Shown here: in pieces, positions 32,841 to 40,652 of the stretch
Numbering within the stretch: position 1 is the stretch's first letter
Layout: the number at the start of each line of letters is the position of its first letter
From: 66-474 sp040255405
GTDB lineage: Bacteria; Pseudomonadota; Gammaproteobacteria; Xanthomonadales; Rhodanobacteraceae
Direction of reading: 5' to 3'
Length of the DNA: 46,566 bases
NCBI GenBank assembly: GCA_040255405.1
Contig: JBDZUX010000022.1
Span: forward strand, 1 to 46,566
Program-made: the position numbers and the translations under genes
Notes under the pieces: model-generated
What the model saw: only the letters and a program-made list of their open reading frames with translations
What the model was told of the DNA's origin: nothing
The model's database searches: none

Positions 32841-33659
32841 ATGGCAGTCATCAACACCAACATTACCGCTCTGATCGGCCAGCAAAATCTGAACCGCTCC
32901 CAGGGCGCCCTGCAGACCGCGATGGAACGCCTGTCGTCCGGCCTGCGCATCAACTCCGCCGCCGACGACGCCGCGGGACAAGCCATTGCCAACCGCATGG
33001 GTTCGCAGATCGCCGGCCTTACCCAGGCCCAGCGCAACGCCAACGACGGCATCTCGATCTCGCAGACCGCCGAAAGCGCCCTCGGCCAGGTCAACGACAA
33101 CCTGCAACGCATCCGCGTGCTCACCGTGCAGGCCGCCAACGGCACCAACACCAGCACCGACCTCGCTTCCATCCAGAAGGAAATCTCCCAGCGCCTGGAT
33201 GAAATCAACCGCGTCGGCACCCAGACCAGCTTCAACGGCATCAAGGTACTGGGCGGATCGACGAGCACCACCACCATCAAGATCCAGGTCGGCGCCAACG
33301 ACGGCGAGACGATCAGCCTGTCGCTGTCCAAGGTCAGCACCACCACCCTCGGCGTCAGCACCTTCACCGTCTCCACCGGCGTCGCCAGCACCGCGCTGGC
33401 CACCCTGGACACCGCGATCGCCAAGGTCGACGACATGCGTTCCGGCCTCGGCGCGGCCCAGAACCGCTTCCAGTCGGCCATCACCAACCTCGCCGCCACC
33501 ACCACCAACCTGTCGGCCGCCCAGTCCCGCATCCAGGACGCCGACTACGCCACGGAAGTGTCCAACATGACCCGTGCGCAGATCCTGCAGCAGGCCGGCA
33601 CCTCCGTCCTCGCCCAGGCCAACCAGGTCCCGCAGACCGTTCTCTCGCTGCTCCGCTGA
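32841..33659 (+). CDS. fliC: Flagellin FliC (copy 2, identical to copy 1)
   Basis: Same 272-residue flagellin, with identical promoter, leader, coding sequence and terminator. Perfect identity, including silent positions and flanks, implies recent duplication or ongoing gene conversion. Because both proteins are the same, the second copy cannot give antigenic or phase variation now; it may raise dosage or mark a region in which recombination between the copies can delete the modification operon. Confidence 0.97.
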   Translation: MAVINTNITALIGQQNLNRSQGALQTAMERLSSGLRINSAADDAAGQAIANRMGSQIAGLTQAQRNANDGISISQTAESALGQVNDNLQRIRVLTVQAANGTNTSTDLASIQKEISQRLDEINRVGTQTSFNGIKVLGGSTSTTTIKIQVGANDGETISLSLSKVSTTTLGVSTFTVSTGVASTALATLDTAIAKVDDMRSGLGAAQNRFQSAITNLAATTTNLSAAQSRIQDADYATEVSNMTRAQILQQAGTSVLAQANQVPQTVLSLLR

Positions 33660-33710
33660 AAACGTCCCGGGTGGGTCCTCCCCCTCCCACACGCCCATCC
33701 GGGCGTCCTC

Positions 33711-33739
33711 AAGGCCCCGCTTCCGCGGGGCCTTTTTTT
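33711..33739 (+). terminator. rho-independent terminator of flagellin 2
   Basis: Same 10-bp stem with TTCC loop and seven T residues as after flagellin 1. It should isolate flagellin 2 from the next gene, which has its own promoter. Confidence 0.92.
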
Positions 33740-33750
33740 CATGCACACCC

Positions 33751-33777
33751 TAAAGAAATCCGGCGCGCGGCCGATGG
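33751..33777 (+). promoter_or_regulatory. sigma-28 (FliA) promoter for the flagellin-tail gene
   Basis: TAAA, 15-base spacer, GCCGATGG. The -35 and the next eight bases are the same as in the flagellin promoters (CTAAAGAAATCC); the rest diverges. It lies about 108 bases before the ATG at 33886. Confidence 0.68.
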
Positions 33778-33885
33778 ATGTCGTGACGGATTGTTTTCAA
33801 GGTGCCGGCGTTGCGGCGGGGTGATCCATTTGCGTGTGGGGCATTGCGGCAGGATTGTTCGACCAGTCGAAGAGGAACCCGAACC

Positions 33886-34410
33886 ATGCCATCCATCGAT
33901 GCCATTGCACCGCTCGCCGGCCTGCCCGACGCACCGCGCCCACCCGCCCACCAGGACGGCAAACCTCCGCAGCCCATCACCGGAAAGGTATTCGCCCTCA
34001 AGGACGGCTCGGGTTACGCGGCCCTGGCCAGCGACGGCAACTACTACCGCGTGGATGCCGGCAACGGGCTGACGTTTTCACGCGCGGGCGGCTTCGTGGA
34101 CGCCGCGATGGTGGACGTGGCCCACGGTCCGGTGAAGTCCGTGAAGACCGAACCGGATCGCGACCTCGTCACGGCCACCGCCGAACAAACCGGCGCAGCG
34201 GACGCCGACGGTTCCGACGATGGCGTCGACGTGCAACTGTCGGGCAACGCGCCGCGCGGCCTGCCGGCGCCGCATCCCGCGTTGCACGACGCCGGGCACG
34301 CGCTCGCGAGTTCGCACGAGACGCGTGCGCTGATGGTGCGGAAACCCGGTGCGGCGGTGGATTCGCAAGCCAACCTGTCGCCGCAAAGCGTGCTGTCGCT
34401 GCTGGGTTGA
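33886..34410 (+). CDS. unknown small protein with a flagellin-like C-terminal tail, sigma-28-controlled
   Basis: A 174-residue protein without signal peptide or membrane segment. I do not recognise its family. Residues about 30-75 (ITGKVFALKDGSGYAALASD, NYYRVDAGNGLTFS) look like a small beta-rich domain, and the middle is Asp/Ala/Pro-rich. The last residues, QANLSPQSVLSLLG, match the flagellin ending QANQVPQTVLSLLR at 10 of 14 positions. That region of flagellin lies in the D0 helix and near the FliS site. AGAGGAA precedes the ATG. The gene directly follows flagellin 2. Export by the flagellar system, or incorporation in or regulation of the filament, is inference. Confidence 0.82.
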   Translation: MPSIDAIAPLAGLPDAPRPPAHQDGKPPQPITGKVFALKDGSGYAALASDGNYYRVDAGNGLTFSRAGGFVDAAMVDVAHGPVKSVKTEPDRDLVTATAEQTGAADADGSDDGVDVQLSGNAPRGLPAPHPALHDAGHALASSHETRALMVRKPGAAVDSQANLSPQSVLSLLG

Positions 34411-34563
34411 TTCGGCGGCAAGCCCGAAGCCGCAGGTGCGGAAAAGCGGGGCGAAGACGGACTGCGATGCCGACGTCATCGCGTGCCCGGCTGAGCGCCC
34501 ACACCACGGACGGTTACCTGCCGCGAAAGGCAGCTCCCGGCACGGCGATCAGGGACGATCGCG

Positions 34564-34887
34564 CTACACCTGCATGTTCATGATTTCCTTGTACGCGTTC
34601 ACCAGGCGGTTGCGCACCTGCACGCCCATCTGGAACGCGAGACTCGCTTCCTGCGTGTCGATCATCACGTCGTAGAGCGCGACGCCCGGCTTGCCGGCCT
34701 GGAACGCCTGCGCTTCGCCGGTGGCCGCCTGCTGCATGTCGTTGATGCGGTCCAGCGACGCGCGCATGGCTTGGCCGAATCCGCCGGTGCCGGAGGCGGC
34801 CGTCGCCGCTTTCGCGGGCGCGCCGCCAGCTTGTGTCGCCAGCACCTTCATCTGCTGGATCACGCCCTGCATGCCGACCGGATTCAT
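34564..34887 (-). CDS. fliE: Flagellar MS-ring/rod junction protein FliE
   Basis: Links the MS ring to the rod and is among the first exported proteins. The 107 residues end with the conserved stretch KPGVALYDVMIDTQEASLAF followed by QMGVQVRNRLVNAYKEIMNM. I chose the ATG at 34887, with GAGGAGAGG just upstream. It is transcribed divergently from fliF, the same arrangement as in enterics; the 251-base gap should contain class II promoters, but I could not identify a clear site. Confidence 0.96.
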   Translation of the reverse strand: MNPVGMQGVIQQMKVLATQAGGAPAKAATAASGTGGFGQAMRASLDRINDMQQAATGEAQAFQAGKPGVALYDVMIDTQEASLAFQMGVQVRNRLVNAYKEIMNMQV

Positions 34888-35138
34888 GGACCTCTCCTCA
34901 TTGATGCGGAGCAAAGGCTAGCAGCGGGCCCCCGGCTTCCATGTCCGCAAATGGCATCAAAACCATGGGCTTTTCTTGCGATTGCCCGGAAATGCCCTTG
35001 CCCATAATGGCCACGTTGTCAAAGCCCGTTCCGCAGGCGTGGGAACGGAACCGCAGACCCACGACACGTTGCCATGTCATTCGAGCCGCAATCCGCATCG
35101 TCGTCCATTCGCTCGCACCGCAGGCCGGGAAACCGCCA

Positions 35139-36839
35139 GTGAGCGGAAACGATGCCAGCGTCACCACCGACGGCATGAAGAATCCTGGCCAGGGCGGCCG
35201 CGCCATGCTCGATCGCGGGTTGGCGTGGACGAAGCGCAAACCGATGATCCCGCTGCTGGTGGGCGGCGCACTGGTGGTGGCGATCATCGCCGCGCTGCTG
35301 CTGTGGGCCGGCGGCCCCGATTATCGCGTGCTGTACAGCAACTTGAGCGACAGCGATGGCGGCAAGATCATCAGCGCGCTGGAGCAGCAAGGCGTTCCGT
35401 ACAAGTTCGCGCAGGGCGGCCACGCCCTGATGGTGCCCTCCGACAAGGTCTACAACCTGCGCCTGAAGCTCGCCGAACAAGGCCTGCCGCAGGCTGGCAA
35501 CGTCGGCTTCGCGATCATGGACAAGCAGCCGTTCGGCATCAGCCAGTTCGCCGAGCAGGTCAATTACCAGCGCGGCCTGCAGGGCGAGTTGGCCAACTCC
35601 ATCGAAGTGCTGGACCCGGTGCAAAGCGCGCGCGTGCACCTGGCGCTGCCCAAGGATTCGCTGTTCGTGCGCGAGCGCCAGCCGGCCAAAGCCACCGTGG
35701 TGCTGACGCTGCACCCCGGTCGCGCACTGGGCGAAGGCCAGGTCAACGCGATCGTGCACATGGTTTCGTCCAGCGTGCGCGACCTCGCCCCGGACAACGT
35801 CACGGTGGTCGACCAGGAAGGCCACCTGCTGACACACAACGGTGCCGACGCGGACCTCGACGGCACCCAACTCGATTACGTGCGCGAAGTGGAACACCGC
35901 TACCAGCAGCGCATCGAAAGCATCCTGACGCCGATGCTGGGCGCCGGCAACGTGCACGCGCAAGTCACCGCACAGGTTGATTTCAGCCGTCGCGAGGAAA
36001 CCGACGAACACTACGGCCCCAACCAGGGCAACAGCCCCGCCGCGGTGCGCAGCCATCAAGTGGATTTCACGCGCGAGGACGGCGAAGGCGGCCCGGGCGG
36101 CATTCCGGGCGCGCTGACCAACACCCCACCGGGCTCGGCGGCATCCCCCATCAACAACCCGCCCGGCAGCGCAGCCTCCACCGGCGCGCCCAACGGCAAG
36201 GCCCTGGCCAGCAGCGATGCCGACGCGCAACGCGGCGACCTGCACCGCGCAAGCACCACCAACTACGAAGTCGATCGCAACATCACCCACACCCAGCACA
36301 GCCTCGGCGCGGTACAGCGGCTGTCGGTCGCGGTGGTGGTGAATTACCGCGACGCGCAACAGAAAGACGGCAGCATCAAGCCCGTGGCGCTCGACCCCGC
36401 CACGATGAAACAGATCGACGACCTGACCCGCGAAGCGATGGGCTTTTCGCAGCAGCGCGGCGACACGCTGGCGGTGGTCAACAGCGCCTTCAGCGCCTCG
36501 GCCAATGCGCCCGACCAGGAACCGTGGTGGAAGCAGTTCGACTGGTTCAGCCTGCTGGGCACGCTCGGCCGCTACCTGCTGGTGCTGATCGCCGCGATCG
36601 TGTTGTACCGGATGGTGGTGAAGCCGTTGCGGCAGCGCTGGCTCAGCATCGCCGCGGGCCCGGTGGCTGCGGCCGCCGGAGCCGGCGCGGCACCCGCCCC
36701 GGTGCCGGTGCCGCGCAAGTCGCAACGCAAGGCCTCCACCTACGAGCACGGCCTCAACGACCTGAAGGACATGGCCAAGAAAGATCCGGCCATGGTGGCC
36801 ATGATCGTACGCAACTGGATGAGGCGCGATGGCCAGTAA
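35139..36839 (+). CDS. fliF: Flagellar MS-ring protein FliF
   Basis: Forms the membrane MS ring. About 566 residues with two membrane segments (PLLVGGALVVAIIAALLLWA near the N terminus; LGRYLLVLIAAIVLYRMVV near 485-505), periplasmic ring-building domains (YRVLYSNLSDSDGGKIISAL, GISQFAEQVNYQRGLQGELA), a Pro/Gly-rich loop, and a cytoplasmic tail that binds FliG. I chose the GTG at 35139, which has GGGA nearby; the ATG at 35175 is an alternative 12 codons in. It overlaps fliG by 11 bases. Confidence 0.96.
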   Translation: MSGNDASVTTDGMKNPGQGGRAMLDRGLAWTKRKPMIPLLVGGALVVAIIAALLLWAGGPDYRVLYSNLSDSDGGKIISALEQQGVPYKFAQGGHALMVPSDKVYNLRLKLAEQGLPQAGNVGFAIMDKQPFGISQFAEQVNYQRGLQGELANSIEVLDPVQSARVHLALPKDSLFVRERQPAKATVVLTLHPGRALGEGQVNAIVHMVSSSVRDLAPDNVTVVDQEGHLLTHNGADADLDGTQLDYVREVEHRYQQRIESILTPMLGAGNVHAQVTAQVDFSRREETDEHYGPNQGNSPAAVRSHQVDFTREDGEGGPGGIPGALTNTPPGSAASPINNPPGSAASTGAPNGKALASSDADAQRGDLHRASTTNYEVDRNITHTQHSLGAVQRLSVAVVVNYRDAQQKDGSIKPVALDPATMKQIDDLTREAMGFSQQRGDTLAVVNSAFSASANAPDQEPWWKQFDWFSLLGTLGRYLLVLIAAIVLYRMVVKPLRQRWLSIAAGPVAAAAGAGAAPAPVPVPRKSQRKASTYEHGLNDLKDMAKKDPAMVAMIVRNWMRRDGQ

Positions 36840-37833
36840 CGCACCCATGACCCATCTGCGCCGCAGCGCGATCCTGCTGCTGGCGCTGGATGACGAAAGT
36901 GCCGCGATGGTGCTGCGCCAATTGCCCGCGCGCGAAGTCCAGGAAGTCAGCCAGGAAATGGCGCGCCTGGACAACGTGTCGCACGAGGACATGCACCAGG
37001 TCGTGGATGAGTTCCAGGACGAGGCCGAGCAATACGCCGCGCTGAACCTCAATTCCACCGAGCACATCCGCGCGGTGCTCGAAAAGGCCCTGGGCACCGA
37101 GCGCGCGGCCAGCCTGCTGGTCGACATCATGGAAAGCCACGGCGCCAACACCGGCATCGACGCGCTGAACCTGATGGAAGCCGCGACCGTGTCGGAAATG
37201 ATCCGCGAGGAACACCCGCAGATCATCGCCACGATCCTGGTGCACCTGGAGCGCCGGCAAGCCGCGGACGTGCTGGCCACCTTCGAGGAAAAACTGCGCA
37301 ACGACGTGGTGCTGCGCATCGCGACCTTCAGCGGCGTGCAACCGGCGGCCTTGCAGGAACTCACCGAAGTGCTGGGCAACATGCTGGACGGCCAGAACCT
37401 GCGCCGCAGCAAGATGGGCGGCGTGCACACCGCGGCCGAGATCCTGAACCTGATGAATTCCGCGCTGGAAGAAGCCGCGATCGAAAGCGTGCGCGCGCAC
37501 AACAAGGATCTCGCGCAAAGCATCATCGACGAGATGTTCCTGTTCGACAACCTGATCGAGATGGACGATCTCGGCATCCAGCGCCTGCTGAAGGAAATCG
37601 ACACCAACTCGCTGAGGTTCGCCCTGAAGGGCGCGCCGGAAGCACTGCGCGACAAGTTCCTCAAGAACATGTCCACGCGCGCCGCCGACCTGCTGCGCGA
37701 AGAGATGGAGGGCAGCGGACCGGTGCGCATGTCGCAGGTCGAAAAGGAACAGAAGGCGATCCTGCTGGTCGTGCGCAAACTCGCCAACGACGGCGAGATC
37801 GTGCTGGGCGGCGGCGACGACGCGTATGTCTGA
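36829..37833 (+). CDS. fliG: Flagellar motor switch protein FliG
   Basis: Rotor protein that interacts with the MotA stator. The 334 residues show the FliF-binding N-terminal part, the EHPQIIATILVHLE motif in the middle domain and the C-terminal torque helix (DEMFLFDNLIEMDDLGIQRL, then LRFALKGAP) carrying the conserved charged residues. It overlaps fliF upstream and fliH downstream by 11 and 8 bases. Confidence 0.97.
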   Translation: MASNAPMTHLRRSAILLLALDDESAAMVLRQLPAREVQEVSQEMARLDNVSHEDMHQVVDEFQDEAEQYAALNLNSTEHIRAVLEKALGTERAASLLVDIMESHGANTGIDALNLMEAATVSEMIREEHPQIIATILVHLERRQAADVLATFEEKLRNDVVLRIATFSGVQPAALQELTEVLGNMLDGQNLRRSKMGGVHTAAEILNLMNSALEEAAIESVRAHNKDLAQSIIDEMFLFDNLIEMDDLGIQRLLKEIDTNSLRFALKGAPEALRDKFLKNMSTRAADLLREEMEGSGPVRMSQVEKEQKAILLVVRKLANDGEIVLGGGDDAYV

Positions 37834-38569
37834 CGGCGCCTCCGACACCGCGCAGTCCTGGCGGCCCTGGCGCATGGGCGAACTGGCGGAAGCCGTCGTG
37901 GCCGATACCGCGCACGACAAGCGCGACGCGGCCGACGAACGGGCGTTCCGGCAACAGGCGGAATTGCGCGCATTGCGCGAAAAGACCCATGCCGCCGCGC
38001 AACAGGAAGGCTACGCGGCGGGCTTCGCCGAAGGTCGCGAAAAAGGCTACGCCGAAGGCTTGCAGGCCGGCCGCGAAGCGGGGGAACGCGAACTCGCCGA
38101 GCGCCGCCAGCAACTGGTCGAACCGCTGGCCGCGCTGATCGATGGTTTGCGCGAAGCGTTGGACCAACTCGATACCGACATCGGCGACAGCCTCGCCGAC
38201 GTGGCGCTGGCGGCCGGCCGGCAACTCGCCGGCGACGCGCTCCAGGCCAAGCCGGAACAGATCCGGACATTGATCCGCGAATTGTTGCGCGAAGAACCGC
38301 TGTTCAGCGGCCAACCCTGCCTGCGCCTGCATCCGGACGATCTCGCGCTGGTCGATGCACAGCTGGCGGACGAACTCGGCGGCGCGGGCTGGAAGACGCA
38401 AGCCGATGCCTCGCTGGAACGCGGCGGATGCCGCGTCTGCGGACCGGAAGGCGAACTCAACGCCACGCGCGAAGTGCGCTGGCAGGCGCTGCTGGCGCGC
38501 GCGCGCCGTTACGGCAGCGCGCCCATCCGCGAGGCCAAGCCGCGCCGCACCCGGAAGCGCGCGTCGTGA
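37826..38569 (+). CDS. fliH: Flagellar export apparatus regulator FliH
   Basis: Peripheral stalk-like partner and negative regulator of the FliI ATPase. The 247 residues have a Trp-containing N terminus (SWRPWRMGEL), a helical region with Gly-spaced repeats (GYAAGFAEGREKGYAEGLQA) typical of FliH GxxxG repeats, and the C-terminal domain (VALAAGRQLAGDALQ, then LRLHPDDLALV). It overlaps fliG, and its stop overlaps the GTG start of fliI. Confidence 0.93.
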   Translation: MSDGASDTAQSWRPWRMGELAEAVVADTAHDKRDAADERAFRQQAELRALREKTHAAAQQEGYAAGFAEGREKGYAEGLQAGREAGERELAERRQQLVEPLAALIDGLREALDQLDTDIGDSLADVALAAGRQLAGDALQAKPEQIRTLIRELLREEPLFSGQPCLRLHPDDLALVDAQLADELGGAGWKTQADASLERGGCRVCGPEGELNATREVRWQALLARARRYGSAPIREAKPRRTRKRAS

Positions 38570-39954
38570 GCGCCGTCGCAGCCCAGCGCCACAGCGAGCA
38601 CTGGCACGCCGTGCTCGGCAAGGTGCGCGAGCGCGTCAGCGGCGTGCCGAATTGCCAAGCCAGCGGCCGCATCGTGCGCGCCACCGGCCTGGTGCTGGAA
38701 GCCGTTGGCCTGCGCGTGCCGCTCGGCAGCGGCTGCCGCATCGAATTGTCGCAACTGGAAGCCGGTGAAAGCCGCTTCGCGGAAGCGGAAGTGGTGGGCT
38801 TTGCCGGCGAGCGCGTATTCCTGATGCCGCTGGCGGAAACCAGCGGACTGGCACCCGGCGCGCGCGTGTTCCCGCTTGGCGAGGACGGCAGCACCGGCGC
38901 GCGCCGTTATCCGCTCGGCGAGGGCCTGCTCGGGCGCGTGGTCGACGGCAACGGCTATCCGCTGGACGGCCTCGATCCGCTCGACGACTTGCCGCATCGT
39001 ACCCTGCACGCGGCATCCATCAATCCGTTGCGGCGCGCGCCCATCGACACGCAAATCGACGTCGGCATCCGCGCGATCAACACGCTGCTGTGCATCGGCC
39101 GCGGCCAGCGCATGGGCCTGTTCGCGGGCTCCGGCGTCGGCAAGTCGGTGCTGCTGGGCATGATGGCGCGCTACACCAGCGCCGACCGGATCGTGGTCGG
39201 CCTGATCGGCGAGCGCGGCCGCGAGGTGAAGGATTTCATCGACAACATCCTCGGTGCCGAAGGCCTGCGCCGTTCGGTCGTGGTCGCGGCGCCCGCCGAC
39301 ACCTCGCCGTTGCAGCGATTGCAGGGCGCGGCCTATGCGACGCGCCTCGCCGAAGGCTTCCGCGACGCCGGCCACAGCGTGCTGCTGATCATGGATTCGT
39401 TGACCCGCTATGCGATGGCGCAGCGTGAAATCGCGCTCGCGATCGGCGAACCGCCGGCGACCAAGGGCTATCCGCCGTCGGTGTTCGCCAAGCTGCCCGC
39501 GTTGGTGGAGCGCGCCGGCAACGCCGAGCACGGTGGCGGTTCCATCACCGCGTTCTACACCGTGCTCACCGAAGGCGACGACCCGCAAGACCCGATCGCC
39601 GACGCTGCGCGCGCAATCCTGGACGGCCACATCGTACTGTCGCGCCAGCTCGCCGAATCGGGTCACTATCCCGCGATCGACATCGAAGCCTCGATCAGCC
39701 GCGCCATGACCGCGCTGGTGGACGACACCGGATGGCGTCAGGCGCAGCGGCTCAAGCAACTGTTTTCGCTGTACCAGCGCAACCGCGACCTGATCGGCGT
39801 CGGCGCCTACAGCCGCGGCCACGATCCGCAACTGGACGAAGCGGTGTCGCGCTATCCGGACATCGAAGCGTTCCTGCAGCAGGCCATCAACGAGCGCGCC
39901 GACATCGACTTGTCGCGTGCCGCGCTGGCGCAACTGGTCGAGGACGAACCGTGA
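38566..39954 (+). CDS. fliI: Flagellum-specific ATPase FliI
   Basis: Hexameric ATPase of the export apparatus, related to F1-beta. The 462 residues include the P-loop GSGVGKS (about 188), Walker B in VLLIMDSLTRYAMAQREIAL and the export-ATPase segment GEPPATKGYPPSVFAKLP. I chose the GTG at 38566, which overlaps the fliH stop (GTGA) and gives a normal-length protein. Unusually, 229 bases rather than a few separate it from fliJ. Confidence 0.97.
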   Translation: MSAVAAQRHSEHWHAVLGKVRERVSGVPNCQASGRIVRATGLVLEAVGLRVPLGSGCRIELSQLEAGESRFAEAEVVGFAGERVFLMPLAETSGLAPGARVFPLGEDGSTGARRYPLGEGLLGRVVDGNGYPLDGLDPLDDLPHRTLHAASINPLRRAPIDTQIDVGIRAINTLLCIGRGQRMGLFAGSGVGKSVLLGMMARYTSADRIVVGLIGERGREVKDFIDNILGAEGLRRSVVVAAPADTSPLQRLQGAAYATRLAEGFRDAGHSVLLIMDSLTRYAMAQREIALAIGEPPATKGYPPSVFAKLPALVERAGNAEHGGGSITAFYTVLTEGDDPQDPIADAARAILDGHIVLSRQLAESGHYPAIDIEASISRAMTALVDDTGWRQAQRLKQLFSLYQRNRDLIGVGAYSRGHDPQLDEAVSRYPDIEAFLQQAINERADIDLSRAALAQLVEDEP

Positions 39955-40187
39955 GCGCTTCCGCGAAAACGCAGCTTCGCAAGGAAGCGTCACGCGATCG
40001 ATCGCAAGCATTTGTGACAAACGCAGCCGCCGACCGGACCGGGTTCACAGTCCTGCAACCGCCCCCGGTCCGCGTGCACGGACTTGCATGGTTCGTGCAT
40101 CACGCCTCTCGAACGGCCGCGGCGCGGGCGCAAGCATTCGCTGACCGCCTGCCGCACGGGCGGCCCTTTCCGGAAAGCAAGCGATGA
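39951..40187 (+). CDS. possible small protein between fliI and fliJ (78 aa)
   Basis: An open frame starts at a GTG overlapping the fliI stop (GTGA) and ends at a TGA overlapping the fliJ start (ATGA). Both overlaps are of the coupling type seen elsewhere in this operon. Against it, third-position GC is only about 64 percent, lower than its neighbours, and the product (VSASAKTQLRKEASRDRSQA...) matches nothing I know. It may be a small protein, a relic, or an insert that happens to stay open. Confidence 0.3.
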   Translation: MSASAKTQLRKEASRDRSQAFVTNAAADRTGFTVLQPPPVRVHGLAWFVHHASRTAAARAQAFADRLPHGRPFPESKR

Positions 40188-40633
40188 AGTTCAACCCGCT
40201 GGATGCACTCATCGAGGAAAGCCGCAAGGCGCGCGACAAGGCCGGCCGCACCCTGGCCGAGGACCGCCGCACCCAACAGCTGACCGCGAAGCAGCTCGAC
40301 ACCCTGACGCACTACAAGCAGGAATACCGGCGCCAGCTGCACGATGCGCTGATGCAGGGCATGGATGTCAGCCTGTTGAACAACTACCAGAGCTTCATCC
40401 ATTCGCTGGACGACGCCATCGGCTGCGCGGGGGCCCGGCTGCAGCAGCACAGCAACAAGGTCACCGCCAGCCAGCGGACCTGGCGCCAGCAGCAGAAACA
40501 GCTTTCGTCGTACGACACCCTCGCCAGCCGCCGCGCCGCGCGCGAGCAGTTGAAGCAGCTGCGGCAGGAACAGCGTCGCACCGACGAGGCCACCAACAAT
40601 GCGCAGGCACGCCAGCGTTCCGGCGGCCACTGA
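40184..40633 (+). CDS. fliJ: Flagellar export protein FliJ
   Basis: Coiled-coil stalk of the FliI ATPase ring that also handles export chaperones. The 149 residues are almost wholly charged helix (LDALIEESRKARDKAGRTLA, LKQLRQEQRRTDEATNNAQA) with the FliJ-like middle YKQEYRRQLHDALMQGM. The family is weakly conserved, but length, composition and place between fliI and fliK agree. Confidence 0.92.
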   Translation: MKFNPLDALIEESRKARDKAGRTLAEDRRTQQLTAKQLDTLTHYKQEYRRQLHDALMQGMDVSLLNNYQSFIHSLDDAIGCAGARLQQHSNKVTASQRTWRQQQKQLSSYDTLASRRAAREQLKQLRQEQRRTDEATNNAQARQRSGGH

Positions 40634-40652
40634 GTTCCGAGGGGCATCGACC

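Larger units (their letters stand above)
32699..33750 (+). repeat. 1,052-bp direct repeat, copy 2 (flagellin transcription unit)
   Basis: Identical to 27581-28632. Unlike copy 1, its right end runs directly into another CTAAAGAAATCC (33750-33761), the same 12 bases with which the unit begins. Confidence 0.93.

Noticed and set aside
34930..35060. Sigma-54-like -24/-12 elements in the fliE-fliF gap (TGGGCTTTTCTTGC, TGGCCATTATGGGC)
   Set aside because: GG-to-GC spacing is nine rather than the required ten bases on both candidates.
35019..38270. Very long open frame antisense to fliF-fliG-fliH
   Set aside because: It mirrors conserved flagellar genes with coupled starts; long antisense frames are expected where third positions are nearly all G or C.
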